From NCBI GenBank assembly GCA_012728115.1, contig JAAYFS010000015.1, forward strand, positions 1 to 64,000: 64,000 nucleotides of DNA, read 5' to 3'. The DNA comes from Bacillota bacterium. GTDB lineage: Bacteria > Bacillota > Limnochordia > Darwinibacteriales > JAAYFS01. Numbering within the stretch: the first letter of the stretch is position 1; each line of letters opens with the position of its first letter. A program made the position numbers and the translations under genes. Positions 1 to 9,164 of this stretch are shown piece after piece. A model generated the notes under the pieces. It saw nothing but the letters and a program-made list of their open reading frames with translations. It searched no databases and was not told where the DNA came from.

Positions 1-812
1 AACCCCTTAGTGAAGGCACGTCCACCCATAGCCATCATTTTGACACCGGTGATGCCCCGTTTTTGGATTAAAGCGATATCTGTACTACCGCCACCTATAT
101 CGATTACTAATGAGCCAAATTCGTAAGCCTCATCGGTTAACGAACTCGATGCAACAGCATATGGTTCCGCAACTAATCCAAGAAGGTCTAATCCTAATCG
201 CCCAGCAATAGTACGCATTGCAGAGGCATGAACTAATGGAGCAAATGTCATAAAAATAGTAAGTTCAAGATTACGTCCGTGAAAATCTAAAGGATTTGTT
301 ACTGGATACCCGTCGATCGTAATTGACACCAGACTGGAGTGTACTAATTCGATATCCATTTTCGGATAGTTTAATTTCTGAATGATACTCTCCATTACGT
401 CTTTTAGTGCTTCTTTCTGTGCTTCTTTTACGAACATTTCCAGTTCAGGTAATGTTATGGGTCTATCTGGTTTAATACGTTGTTTTTCAATTGTTCTGGC
501 AATTCCATGGACAAATTGACCCGCTAAACCGATAACAACTTCGGTTGGCTTAACCCCTGCCACAATTGAACCTTGAGTTATCGCTTGCCTGCAACAGCAG
601 GTTACTCCTGAAATACTTGCTACCGCTCCGTTTTCCATATCAGCATAATCCTGACGCGCCCTACCAACACCGATCACTTTAGAGTTTGTTCCATCCATCT
701 CGATATAGATTGCCTTAACATACTCGGTGCCGATATCCAAAGCTAACCTGTACTTCGGCCCTTCTTCTTGGCCTTGAAATAGATTCATCCGTCGAATCAG
801 ATTTCTTACCAT
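1..812 (-). CDS. FtsA/PilM-like actin-fold ATPase (3' end beyond window)
   Basis: Not in the ORF track because it runs off the left edge. Reading back from ATG 812 gives about 270 codons starting MVRNLIRRMNLFQ. It has the actin-fold phosphate-1 motif LALDIGTEYVKA near residue 25 and a phosphate-2-like VIDIGGGSTDIA near residue 245. Between them lies an SHS2-like region typical of FtsA and of the clostridial 'cell division FtsA domain' proteins. These act as membrane-linked ATPase filaments or pilus assembly factors. Genuine ftsA usually sits beside ftsZ, which is not visible here, so FtsA paralogue or PilM-like is the safer call. It lies downstream of ireB with a 145-bp gap. Family assignment is fairly sure; the cellular role is not. 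Confidence 0.75.
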   Translation of the reverse strand, partial: MVRNLIRRMNLFQGQEEGPKYRLALDIGTEYVKAIYIEMDGTNSKVIGVGRARQDYADMENGAVASISGVTCCCRQAITQGSIVAGVKPTEVVIGLAGQFVHGIARTIEKQRIKPDRPITLPELEMFVKEAQKEALKDVMESIIQKLNYPKMDIELVHSSLVSITIDGYPVTNPLDFHGRNLELTIFMTFAPLVHASAMRTIAGRLGLDLLGLVAEPYAVASSSLTDEAYEFGSLVIDIGGGSTDIALIQKRGITGVKMMAMGGRAFTKG

Positions 813-830
813 TTTAACCCTCGATTCTTC

Positions 831-850
831 AAAGATTTTCAAAGATTTTC
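831..850. repeat. Tandem 10-bp direct repeat (2 copies)
   Basis: Two adjacent copies of aaagattttc lie just upstream of the FtsA-like gene, in its 5' leader. It is probably a small slippage duplication. No function is implied. Confidence 0.6.
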
Positions 851-911
851 AAGACTCAAAAAACTCTCGGCATATTAACCCCTTACTAAACAACGTTTAT
901 TGTTCATTAGG

Positions 912-958
912 GTAGTCCATTCGTTACGAAAATTCTCGCAACGAATGGACTACTTTTT
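912..958. terminator. 14-bp perfect inverted repeat after ireB
   Basis: The arms gtagtccattcgtt and aacgaatggactac pair perfectly around a 14-nt loop. The ireB stop codon overlaps the right edge, so the hairpin immediately follows the gene. Oddly, the five-T run lies on the plus-strand side, where no gene arrives. On the minus strand the hairpin is not followed by a U-tract, so it may act as a 3' end stabiliser or a weak terminator for ireB. Confidence 0.5.
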
Positions 959-1218
959 CACATTTTTTCGAGATAAGATTTCAACATTTCTTCCAAGACT
1001 TGATCTCGCTCAAACTGAGTGATCATTGTCCTCGCATTTTTATAACTAGTGATAAATGTTGGGTCGCCAGAAAGCAAGTAGCCTACTATTTGCCCAACTG
1101 GGCTATAACCCTTTTCCTGAAGTGCTTGGTAAACATTGCAAAGGACATCTTTCATCGAATCTGGACATGTTCGTAGACTTTGATGAAACTTGGTAGTATT
1201 CCAATTCGCACTGTCCAT
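958..1218 (-). CDS. ireB: IreB family regulatory phosphoprotein (UPF0297)
   Basis: Small soluble protein of 86 aa. The family signature QEKGYSPVGQIVGYLLSGDPT followed by I-T-S-Y-K-N-A-R is clear. IreB proteins are substrates of PASTA-type Ser/Thr kinases (IreK/PrkC) in Firmicutes and affect cell-envelope stress tolerance. The N-terminal TTKF resembles the phosphorylated Thr segment TVRF of enterococcal IreB. The track start is a TTG at 1233; ATG 1218 is preferred because the G-rich stretch ggggggatctgg sits in front of it. The usual neighbour alaS is directly upstream. The genes normally following (ruvX, yrzB) are absent and an FtsA-like gene follows instead. Confidence 0.93.
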   Translation of the reverse strand: MDSANWNTTKFHQSLRTCPDSMKDVLCNVYQALQEKGYSPVGQIVGYLLSGDPTFITSYKNARTMITQFERDQVLEEMLKSYLEKM

Positions 1219-1273
1219 CCAGATCCCCCCCAACTCCGCAATATTACCTTACACATTCGCTACTTGTTTTAAT

Positions 1274-3919
1274 TTACCTTTTTTCTGATTCCAGAATTAG
1301 GCGTTTAACTTCTTCTAGCGCTTCACCTAGCTTTTCAGGTAACCTTCCTCCCGCTTGCGCCATATCAGGACGCCCGCCTCCGCCGCCACCGCAGATCTTA
1401 GCAGCTACTTTAACTAGCTCGCCAGCATGATAAGGCTTTTGAGCGATACTCTTACTAATCATTGAGAGTAAGTACACTTTATCATCGGTGCTAGAACCTA
1501 GGAAGACGATAGCTGGATCCAGTTTGCTACGGATTTTATCGCCAAGCTCACGTAAATCTTCAGGAGTAAAATCATTGACATCGCTAACTACTACCGAAAT
1601 CTCTTCAATTTTTGTAGCAGATTGAATTAATCCATCCACTAAACTCTCCGCGTCTTTGCGTTTCAGATTCTTGATTTCAGTCTCCAATGCCTTTCTTTGT
1701 TCTAAAAGTCTTTGGACCGTTGAAAGAAGGTCTTCAGGTTTTGTTTGTAGCTCTTCGCATACGTTTTCTAGGATCTTTTCTTTCTCGTCGACATATTTTA
1801 GCGCATACTTGCCTGTAACAGCCTCAATTCTGCGAACACCAGCCGCAACGCTACCTTCGCTCACTATTCTAAACAGGCCAATATCACCCGTGCTTCCCAC
1901 ATGAGTACCACCACATAACTCCATTGAGTAGTCACCAATCTTGACTACTCTTACCTTAGAGCCATATTTCTCACCAAAAAGTGCGGTTGCGCCCATTTCT
2001 TGTGCTTTATCAATCGAGGTTTCGATCGCTTCCAGAGGAATGTTTTTCATAATGGTTTCATTAACTAACCGTTCTATTTCAAAAAGTTGTTCCTTGGTCA
2101 AAGCCTCAAAATGAGTAAAGTCAAATCTAAGTCTTTCGGGGGCTACGTAAGAACCAGATTGATTAGCGTGTTCCCCAATGATTTGTTTTAATGCCTTATG
2201 TAGTAGGTGAGTAGCTGTGTGGTTGCGAGCTGTATCTAAGCGTTCTTTTTGATATACGCTAGCGATAACTGTATCGCCTACTTTAATCTGACCCGAAGAT
2301 ACTACTCCTTTATGAACCACTATTCCCTCAAGAGGTTTTTTGACATCTTCTATACTGATTTGTCCATCTTTTGAAGTAATCGTACCAGAATCCCCTACCT
2401 GTCCACCACCTTCGGCATAAAAAGGAGTTTTCTCTAAAACTACTGAAACTTTTTGTCCTTGGTTCACAACATCAACTTGTTGATCATCAACCAAAAGGGC
2501 AACAACCTTGGTACTGGTTTCTAAGGAGTTATATCCAATAAATTCTACCTCAACTTGCTCACGGATATCCTTATAGGCGTCAACATTAGTTCCGAGATAA
2601 CCATAGCTTGTCCGTGCAGATCTGGCCCGTTCTCTTTGTTGTTCCATCGCCTGTTGAAAGCCATCTTCATCCACCTCAATATCTTCCTCAGCTGAAATCT
2701 CCTTGGTCAATTCCACTGGGAATCCATAGGTATCATATAGTCGGAAAACATCAGTACCAGGAAGAACTTTGTCACCACGTTCCTTTAATCGTTCGATTAG
2801 TCTTTCTAATAAGACGATACCTTGATCAAGGGTTTCTTGGAAACGCTGTTCCTCAATACCGATTACTTTCTTAATGTATTCAGCATTACCTTCTAATTCT
2901 GGATACCCTGTCTTCATCTGCTTAATAACTACATCCACAATTTTATTTAAGAATGAGCCCTCAATTCCTAAAAGTTTTCCATGACGAGCGGCTCTTCTTA
3001 ATAATCTGCGAAGCACATAACCGCGCCCTTCGTTGCTAGGAATAACACCGTCATGAACTAAGAAGGTCATCCCGCGCACATGGTCGGTGATAACTCTTAA
3101 GGACACATCTTTCTTTTCATCTTCGCCGTACTTAGTACCAGCTAAGCGAGCTACTTCATCAACTATCGGATAAATTAGATCTGATTCAAAAATACTCTTA
3201 ACCCCTTGAGTCAATACGGCAACACGTTCAAGACCCATCCCGGTGTCGATGCTCTTTGATTCTAATGGGGTACGTTTACCAGTTTCATCTTGATGGAATT
3301 GGATAAACACCAGATTCCAAAATTCCATAAATCGTTCACATTCGCACCCAGGTTTACAGTCAGGGTTATCCGCACAACCATACTCCTTACCACGATCAAT
3401 ATATATCTCAGAACAGGGTCCACATGGTCCAGTACCTGTTCCCCAAAAGTTATCTTCTTCCCCTAGTCTGATAATTCTTTCGGTTGGAACTTGGATCTTT
3501 TTATTCCAGATTTCGAACGCTTCATCATCTTCATGATAAATACTTACCCACAGCGATTGCTTTGGGAATTTCAAACGTTCAGTAACAAACTCCCAAGCCC
3601 AAGTAATAGCCTCTTCTTTAAAATAGTCTCCGAAGGAGAAGTTACCGAGCATTTCAAAGAATGTTCCGTGGCGATCAGTCTTACCAACATTCTCGATGTC
3701 AGGTGTTCGAATACATCTCTGACAGGTAGATACCCTTTTACTTTCTGGTTTTTCATAACCTAGGAAATAACGCTTGAATGGAACCATTCCAGCGACAGTT
3801 AATAATAGTGTAGGATCATCATGGGGAACTAGCGAAGCACTCGGTAGAATCTGATGTTGCTTCTCCCTGAAGAATTCTAAAAACATTTGTCTGATTTGAT
3901 CAACCGTATATTTTTCCAT
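1274..3919 (-). CDS. alaS: Alanyl-tRNA synthetase
   Basis: Class II synthetase of 881 aa, normal for bacteria; it charges tRNA-Ala in the cytoplasm. Visible parts are the N-terminal catalytic domain starting MEKYTVDQIRQMFLEFF, motif 2-like TCQRCIRTPDIENVGK, the editing domain with zinc ligands HTATHLLH and CGGTHV, and the C-Ala domain ending with the glycine run KICGGGGGGRPD. The ORF track begins 26 codons upstream; the family N-terminus and aagg spaced six bases ahead favour ATG 3919. The 80-bp leader is too short for a T-box, so any T-box control would have to act from upstream of the permease gene. Likely cotranscribed with the upstream permease and with ireB. Confidence 0.98.
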   Translation of the reverse strand: MEKYTVDQIRQMFLEFFREKQHQILPSASLVPHDDPTLLLTVAGMVPFKRYFLGYEKPESKRVSTCQRCIRTPDIENVGKTDRHGTFFEMLGNFSFGDYFKEEAITWAWEFVTERLKFPKQSLWVSIYHEDDEAFEIWNKKIQVPTERIIRLGEEDNFWGTGTGPCGPCSEIYIDRGKEYGCADNPDCKPGCECERFMEFWNLVFIQFHQDETGKRTPLESKSIDTGMGLERVAVLTQGVKSIFESDLIYPIVDEVARLAGTKYGEDEKKDVSLRVITDHVRGMTFLVHDGVIPSNEGRGYVLRRLLRRAARHGKLLGIEGSFLNKIVDVVIKQMKTGYPELEGNAEYIKKVIGIEEQRFQETLDQGIVLLERLIERLKERGDKVLPGTDVFRLYDTYGFPVELTKEISAEEDIEVDEDGFQQAMEQQRERARSARTSYGYLGTNVDAYKDIREQVEVEFIGYNSLETSTKVVALLVDDQQVDVVNQGQKVSVVLEKTPFYAEGGGQVGDSGTITSKDGQISIEDVKKPLEGIVVHKGVVSSGQIKVGDTVIASVYQKERLDTARNHTATHLLHKALKQIIGEHANQSGSYVAPERLRFDFTHFEALTKEQLFEIERLVNETIMKNIPLEAIETSIDKAQEMGATALFGEKYGSKVRVVKIGDYSMELCGGTHVGSTGDIGLFRIVSEGSVAAGVRRIEAVTGKYALKYVDEKEKILENVCEELQTKPEDLLSTVQRLLEQRKALETEIKNLKRKDAESLVDGLIQSATKIEEISVVVSDVNDFTPEDLRELGDKIRSKLDPAIVFLGSSTDDKVYLLSMISKSIAQKPYHAGELVKVAAKICGGGGGGRPDMAQAGGRLPEKLGEALEEVKRLILESEKR

Positions 3920-3999
3920 AATTGCCTTAACGGACTGCCTCCCAATTATCATTTTAATAACTATTCCTATATTATCCAATGCTAAATAAGTTGTCAACT

Positions 4000-5001
4000 C
4001 TATGGTCTATGGCGTGGCAGGACCAAAAAGTGCATTAATAGTACTCTGATCATTGCCGCGAATGGAACAGCGAGAAGCATCCCGACGATTCCAAGTAATT
4101 CACCGCCCGCCAAAATGGCAAAAATTACAGCTAGTGGATGAAGTCCGACTCTTTCTCCGATGATCTTTGGACCAATCACATTTGCTTCAATTTGATTAAC
4201 TACTATGAAAATTACGATCACCCAAAGGATCGCCATCGGTGATTTTAATACTGCTAACGCTAACGCAGGGATTATTCCGATAATGGGGCCGAAATACGGG
4301 ATAATATTGAACAAACCTGCAAGGATGCCAATGAAAAGGGCATAACGAATACCAACCAGGGCTAAGCCCGCGGCAATCAATCCGCCCACGATCATCGAAA
4401 CAAAAAGTTGACCGCGAATAAAAGCATTAAGTATCTTATTAAACTCATTTATTAGTTGCGAAACCTCGGTTTGATAGCCAATAGGAATATAGAGCGAAAA
4501 TCTCTCTCTTAGAGCTTCAGAGTCGCGTAAGACGTAAAACGCTAAGAATGGTGCGATCGCTAAGCTGAATAAATGTGAAACCAATCCGAGTAACAATTGA
4601 GCGACCCGTGTAGCTAGGTTTTCTAAAAGCAACTCAATTCGTCTAATTACTAAAGTAACACCCTCATTAAGACTCTCTGGAATCTTTATTCTCCTAAGCC
4701 CTTTCAATGCATCTTGCCCCAATTCCTCGATTTTTTCGGTTTGCTTAGGCAAGATCATTAAGATGTCGTCGATCTCTGCAACTAGTTGGGGTACCAAAAA
4801 CGAAACTAGAATTCCAATGATGGTTGCGAAAATTAAATATACAATTAAAATTGCTGCTGGACGCGGCATTTTCTTTTGTTCAAATACATTTACCAAAGGA
4901 TGTGCAATATAGGCAATGATCGCTGCGAATGCGAAAGGGGGAATCACTATCTTAACCCGATAAACAAAAACGATGCCTGCAAGAAAGAGTATTACTAGCA
5001 C
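4000..5001 (-). CDS. AI-2E family (PerM-type) transporter
   Basis: Integral membrane protein of about 333 aa with paired N-terminal helices, a central amphipathic region (about residues 65-140) and a C-terminal cluster of helices containing GLFNIIPYFGPIIGIIPA, the AI-2E/YtvI signature. Family members include the AI-2 exporter TqsA and Na+/H+ antiporters; the substrate here cannot be told. Start choice is unclear. The track uses GTG 5001, which has no Shine-Dalgarno. An ATT at 5022 in the same frame has aagga nine bases ahead and would add seven residues (I-G-V-N-R-K-I). alaS begins 80 bp downstream, so the two are likely cotranscribed. Confidence 0.85.
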   Translation of the reverse strand: MLVILFLAGIVFVYRVKIVIPPFAFAAIIAYIAHPLVNVFEQKKMPRPAAILIVYLIFATIIGILVSFLVPQLVAEIDDILMILPKQTEKIEELGQDALKGLRRIKIPESLNEGVTLVIRRIELLLENLATRVAQLLLGLVSHLFSLAIAPFLAFYVLRDSEALRERFSLYIPIGYQTEVSQLINEFNKILNAFIRGQLFVSMIVGGLIAAGLALVGIRYALFIGILAGLFNIIPYFGPIIGIIPALALAVLKSPMAILWVIVIFIVVNQIEANVIGPKIIGERVGLHPLAVIFAILAGGELLGIVGMLLAVPFAAMIRVLLMHFLVLPRHRP

Positions 5002-5070
5002 TATTTTTCGATTTACCCCAATTCTTTCACGTCCTTAATCAATTATCGATCAAAAATATTTTGGTATGAT

Positions 5071-5098
5071 GAAAAAAGAGGTTGGGTATCCAACCTCT
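5071..5098 (-). terminator. Rho-independent terminator of the 71-aa gene
   Basis: On the minus strand agaggttgg-atac-ccaacctct forms a 9-bp stem followed by TTTTTTC. The stem overlaps the stop codon of the small membrane protein gene and separates it from the AI-2E/alaS unit. Confidence 0.88.
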
Positions 5099-5312
5099 AG
5101 TGGCGCATCATCTCCATTCGTTCATCCATCATGTTTCTTCCTGCTCTGTACATGTTACCGATTCTCGACATACTTGAGCGGGCTGTGTTCAACCAGCGAC
5201 GACCCCTGTAACGAAGTCGCCTCTCGGTTCTATTATCCAATGTTGCTAAGTAATAAATTCCTGCGGCAACTCCAATTAGACCTAGAAAATACATTGTTCG
5301 TTTCGAAAACAT
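5097..5312 (-). CDS. Small single-pass membrane protein, unknown function
   Basis: A 71-aa protein with one predicted membrane helix near the N-terminus (residues 6-24, TMYFLGLIGVAAGIYYLA). A basic, Arg- and Met-rich tail follows. The layout resembles small YtxH-like proteins but I do not recognise the family. It is real rather than spurious: an AGAGGTGAT ribosome site lies seven bases before ATG and a strong terminator overlaps the stop. It lies between two terminators, so it is transcribed alone. Confidence 0.7.
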   Translation of the reverse strand: MFSKRTMYFLGLIGVAAGIYYLATLDNRTERRLRYRGRRWLNTARSSMSRIGNMYRAGRNMMDERMEMMRH

Positions 5313-5372
5313 AGTATCACCTCTTGCTTATATTATTAGTTGCTCTTTGATTTGCTATACCTGCGGATAATA

Positions 5373-5412
5373 GAAAAAAGCGGTTGGAACTGTAAGTTAG
5401 TTCCAACCGCTT
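5373..5412 (-). terminator. Rho-independent terminator of the chemoreceptor gene
   Basis: The 14-bp stem aagcggttggaact / agttccaaccgctt with a 7-nt loop is followed on the minus strand by TTTTTTC. It lies about 50 bp past the chemoreceptor stop and makes that gene monocistronic. Confidence 0.9.
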
Positions 5413-5462
5413 AAACAATCTTTATTAAATTGGCAGCAAGTTCATAGCGAAAAACTTTCCGC

Positions 5463-7442
5463 TTACACTGTGAATTGATCCATCATTTCTTTTAGGGAAG
5501 TTGCGATTTGGGCAACTCGTTCAGCAGCTGAAGCAATTTGTTCAACCGAAGCAGATTGTTCTTCAGTGGTTGCACTAATTTCTTGAGCCCCTGCAGCCAA
5601 TTGCTCGCTAGCGGTTGCTACTTCAGTAATACCAGCGGTCAGTTTTTCAACTGCATTGGAAATTTGCTCAAACATCTTTCCGCTTTCAGTAACAACTGCC
5701 ATACCTTCTTCTACCTTCTTAGCACCATCATTAGCTTGACTAACTGCTTTTCTAGTAGAATTTCTGATTTCCGTTACTAACTGCGTAATCTCGCCAGCTG
5801 CTTCTCTGGATTGATCAGCAAGCTTCTTAACCTCTTCACTAACTACAGCAAAGCCACGTCCATGTTCACCAGCACGAGCAGCTTCAATCGCTGCATTAAG
5901 TGCAAGCAAGTTCGTTTTATCTGCGATGTCCGTAATAATATTAACAATACCTTCGATTTGATCAGATTGAATTCCAAGTCGATTGATTCCTTCTGCTAAG
6001 TCTTTTACGGTATCACTAATTTCTGTCATCGCTGTAGCTGTAGTTTCAGCTTGTTGTACTCCAGAGAGGGAAACCTCCTTGGTTTGTACCGCTAATTCAG
6101 CTATCTCCTGGCTATTGATTTTCACTGAATCCACTGAGCTTGTGAAGGCATTGGTGCTGCTAGCCACTTCTTCTACTGAAGCACTTGTTTGCTGAGCAGA
6201 AGAGGACATTTCTTGTGCTGATTCGTAGACAGTATCTACTGCCTGAGACACATCTTGAATTAAGCGTCTAAGGTTAACCAGCATGTTGTTAAAGAATTGT
6301 TCCATCTTTCCGATTTCGTCATTTGATGTGATACTAGTTACTTTAGTTAAATCACCTTGCTCAGCTGCTTGGATGGCGACTAACAGAACCTCTATCGCAT
6401 TGGTAATCTTAGTAGCAAACCGCAAGAATACCAACACACCTACTATCGCAACTAATCCAACGATGATAAACAAAATATTTCTAAGTCCAAAGGTGCCAGT
6501 AATTGCTGAGAAAGCTTCATCCTCATTGATTTCAACTACCAAACCAGCGAGAGTATTACCTATTTGGATAACTTCTAAACTACCAAGAACTCTTTGATTA
6601 GAAAAGTCATCCCAAAAATCTTGACCAACGAAACCTAATATATCTTCGGCTGAATAGCCACTACTTTCATAATCAGCAAGCCTTTTTTGAAGTAAAGATA
6701 CTGCATCAGATTCAATGGTTGTTGCTAGAACGATTCCTTCTTGATCGCTCCACGCCTTAGGGCTGGTAAGAAGGATTCCTTCGGCATCAAATAGGTAAGC
6801 ATCTATGTATCCACCTAGTTCTTCAACAGAAGCGAGGACTCGATTTTGGATCGCATCAGCGGAAATTCCTAAGGAAAGCACTCCCACTATGTCACCAGTG
6901 GTTCCCGCTGCTCTGATGAGGTGAGAAACTATCATTACATTATCATTTACAATTTCTGAGAAATGCATGTCAGACCATGATGATAGTCCAGAACGAACAT
7001 CCTGATAGAATTGTTCGGAACTCATGCTATTTCCAATCATGCTCTCTACAGTACTGTAAACTACTCCTCCTGTCCAGTCTAAGACTAATACGAAGGAGTA
7101 TCCATATTCGTTAACTAATCTCTCCGCTAATGGCGCTAAGGCCGTATCTCGTCTATTCACCCAGGCATTATTCCTTAAACCCCACTGCCTTAATGTGTTC
7201 ATCGATTCCCATACATCACGTGAGGTAGCAATAATTTGCACTTCGTTTAATTTGTTTTCCATGAAATCATTGAGTTGGTCTGAAACGCTTGTTAGATAGA
7301 GTTGGTTTTTGGCAAAAATCTCTTGTTGGATATTCCTCTTGCCCATTTGGTAAGTCACAACACTGATCACAATCATTGGTATCAATCCGATTCCGATGAA
7401 AAAGAACAACAACTTGGACTTTAGACGCAGGTTTTTAAACAT
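5463..7442 (-). CDS. Methyl-accepting chemotaxis protein with double-Cache-type sensor
   Basis: Transmembrane chemoreceptor of 659 aa. TM1 is at about residues 9-31. An extracellular sensory region of about 290 residues with Cache-like strands follows (for example [16 protein letters not shown]). TM2 is at about 321-343, then HAMP, then a long coiled-coil signalling domain. The CheA/CheW-binding hairpin tip is canonical ([19 protein letters not shown]), and Glu/Gln-rich methylation segments flank it. The ligand cannot be inferred. A GGAGG site precedes ATG, and no other chemotaxis gene is in the window. An independent terminator follows. Confidence 0.95.
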   Translation of the reverse strand: MFKNLRLKSKLLFFFIGIGLIPMIVISVVTYQMGKRNIQQEIFAKNQLYLTSVSDQLNDFMENKLNEVQIIATSRDVWESMNTLRQWGLRNNAWVNRRDTALAPLAERLVNEYGYSFVLVLDWTGGVVYSTVESMIGNSMSSEQFYQDVRSGLSSWSDMHFSEIVNDNVMIVSHLIRAAGTTGDIVGVLSLGISADAIQNRVLASVEELGGYIDAYLFDAEGILLTSPKAWSDQEGIVLATTIESDAVSLLQKRLADYESSGYSAEDILGFVGQDFWDDFSNQRVLGSLEVIQIGNTLAGLVVEINEDEAFSAITGTFGLRNILFIIVGLVAIVGVLVFLRFATKITNAIEVLLVAIQAAEQGDLTKVTSITSNDEIGKMEQFFNNMLVNLRRLIQDVSQAVDTVYESAQEMSSSAQQTSASVEEVASSTNAFTSSVDSVKINSQEIAELAVQTKEVSLSGVQQAETTATAMTEISDTVKDLAEGINRLGIQSDQIEGIVNIITDIADKTNLLALNAAIEAARAGEHGRGFAVVSEEVKKLADQSREAAGEITQLVTEIRNSTRKAVSQANDGAKKVEEGMAVVTESGKMFEQISNAVEKLTAGITEVATASEQLAAGAQEISATTEEQSASVEQIASAAERVAQIATSLKEMMDQFTV

Positions 7443-7572
7443 TGTCAGGCCTCCAATTCGACAAATTCAAAAATGATAAAGCAAAGAGATAATTTCCTAA
7501 AGATAATTACTTAATACGCTGTTTACTTCACAAATCCTTCCTGAATTCTCATTTATTGGTAGAAGGAGGCAT

Positions 7573-7610
7573 AAAAAAAGTGACATTTCTTAGGAAATGT
7601 CACTTTTTTT
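7573..7610. terminator. Bidirectional terminator overlapping iscU 3' end
   Basis: The inverted repeat aaaaaaagtgacatttc / gaaatgtcacttttttt is flanked by A- and T-tracts on both sides. The last six iscU codons and its stop form one arm and the loop, so the hairpin starts inside the coding sequence. It closes the iscR-iscS-iscU operon. Confidence 0.88.
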
Positions 7611-7967
7611 CGATTTATAATCTGCGATAGCTTTTTGCAGAGCATCCGCAGCTAGGTTCGAGCAGTGCATCTTCACTGGAGGTAGACCATCAAGTGCTTC
7701 GGCAACAGCCTTATCAGTGATCTTTTCTGCTTCCTCGATAGTCTTACCCATGACTAATTCTGTAATCATACTAGAAGTGGCGATAGCCGCTCCACAACCG
7801 AAAGTCTTAAACTTAATATCAACTATTACGTTATCTTCAACCTTAATCCACAATTTCATTATATCGCCACAACGAGCATTTCCAACTTCGCCTATTCCGC
7901 TAGCATCAGGAATCTCACCGACATTGCGTGGCCTTTGAAAGTGATCCATTACTTTTTCTGAATACAT
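7590..7967 (-). CDS. iscU: Iron-sulfur cluster scaffold protein IscU (NifU N-terminal type)
   Basis: A 125-aa scaffold on which [2Fe-2S]/[4Fe-4S] clusters are assembled. The three conserved cluster-ligating cysteines are visible in ARCGD, FGCGAA and MHCSNLA, together with the N-terminal MYSEKVMDHFQRPRNVG signature. It begins 20 bp after iscS and is the last gene of the operon. The length and single domain match the short NifU-N/IscU form common in Clostridia. No HscA/HscB, ferredoxin or IscA follows, as is usual for the minimal clostridial ISC set. Confidence 0.96.
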   Translation of the reverse strand: MYSEKVMDHFQRPRNVGEIPDASGIGEVGNARCGDIMKLWIKVEDNVIVDIKFKTFGCGAAIATSSMITELVMGKTIEEAEKITDKAVAEALDGLPPVKMHCSNLAADALQKAIADYKSKKSDIS

Positions 7968-7987
7968 CTAAATTCCTCCCTCTTCAC

Positions 7988-9145
7988 TCACCCATTGTAT
8001 AGTGGGGACATATCCCGAAGCCTTTGTACAATTTCCTCAAGTTTTTCGACCACATAATCCACTTCTTCAGCCGTGTTTTCCTTACCTAAGGTAAGTCGTA
8101 AGGAACCATGGGCGATTTCATGGGAAAGTCCAATTGCTAGGAGAACGTGCGAAGGATCTAGTGAACCAGATGTACACGCCGAACCACTTGAGGCCGCTAT
8201 TCCATTCATGTCGAGATTGAGCAAAAGTGATTCCCCTTCAATAAATTCAAAACAAACATTAACATTATTAGGTAAACGATGAGTTCTACTTCCATTGAAC
8301 CGGATATGTGGGATCGACTCCAAACCTTTAAATAGTCGTTCTCTTAACTCTTGTACTTTTTGATTAACTTCCTTTTGCTCAGCAACAGCTAATTCCACTG
8401 CTTTTGCGAATCCAACAATTCCAGCAACATTTTCAGTTCCTGCTCGCCTCTTTCTTTCTTGACCGCCACCATGGATCAGAGTCCCGAGGCGAACTCCTTT
8501 TCTAACATAGAGAGCTCCAACACCCTTGGGTCCATAAAGCTTGTGAGCGGAAAAAGTGAGCAGATCTACATTAAGTTCGTTAACGTCGATTGGCAAAACT
8601 CCAACTGTTTGTACAGCATCCGAATGAAAAACTATGTTATGTTTCTTAGCAATCTCGCCGATCTCTTTGATTGGTTGAATCGTACCGATCTCATTATTAG
8701 CATGCATAATTGTTATCAGGATGGTCTCATCGGTGATCGCATTTTCTAAATCTTTTACATCAACCATACCTTCCGAATCAACTGGTAAGTACGTTACCTT
8801 AAAGCCATGTTTTTCCAAGAATTTAACTGAATCCAAAACCGCATGATGCTCGATTGCCGAAGTAATAATGTGTCGCCCTTTATCTTTCAAAGCTAATGCC
8901 ACACCCTTAATCGCTAAGTTATCTGATTCAGTTCCACCACTCGTAAAAACTATTTCTTGGGCAGTGGCACCGATACAGTTAGCAATAATTTCGCGTGCGT
9001 CATCTATCGCTTTCCGAGCCTCTCGACCATAAGCATAGATGCTCGAGGGATTACCCAACTTCTCGGTTAAATACGGTTTCATTTCCGCAAAAACTCGAGG
9101 ATCAACTGGTGTTGTTGCAGCGTGATCAAAATATACTTGTTTCAT
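7988..9145 (-). CDS. iscS: Cysteine desulfurase IscS/NifS
   Basis: PLP-dependent enzyme of 385 aa that takes sulfur from cysteine as a persulfide for Fe-S clusters and thio-modification. The N-terminus MKQVYFDHAATTPVDP, the PLP lysine in TFSAHKLYGPKG and the active-site cysteine in SSGSACTSGSLDPSHVL are all present. The ORF track begins 15 codons upstream. ATG 9145 with gagaggtg ahead and the family N-terminus decide the start. It lies between its likely regulator and its scaffold. The short segment around the catalytic Cys is the group I (IscS-like) type. Confidence 0.97.
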   Translation of the reverse strand: MKQVYFDHAATTPVDPRVFAEMKPYLTEKLGNPSSIYAYGREARKAIDDAREIIANCIGATAQEIVFTSGGTESDNLAIKGVALALKDKGRHIITSAIEHHAVLDSVKFLEKHGFKVTYLPVDSEGMVDVKDLENAITDETILITIMHANNEIGTIQPIKEIGEIAKKHNIVFHSDAVQTVGVLPIDVNELNVDLLTFSAHKLYGPKGVGALYVRKGVRLGTLIHGGGQERKRRAGTENVAGIVGFAKAVELAVAEQKEVNQKVQELRERLFKGLESIPHIRFNGSRTHRLPNNVNVCFEFIEGESLLLNLDMNGIAASSGSACTSGSLDPSHVLLAIGLSHEIAHGSLRLTLGKENTAEEVDYVVEKLEEIVQRLRDMSPLYNG

Positions 9146-9164
9146 AAGAACACCTCTCACTAGC

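Noticed and set aside
1656-1904. Plus-strand ORFs opposite alaS and other long genes
   Set aside because: They are shadows of conserved minus-strand genes with no ribosome site or recognisable product.
3920-3999. T-box leader for alaS
   Set aside because: Only 80 bp separate alaS from the upstream gene, with no T-box sequence or specifier hairpin.
7443-7572. SigD-type flagellar promoter for the chemoreceptor
   Set aside because: No convincing TAAA-N15-GCCGATAT match could be placed in the leader.
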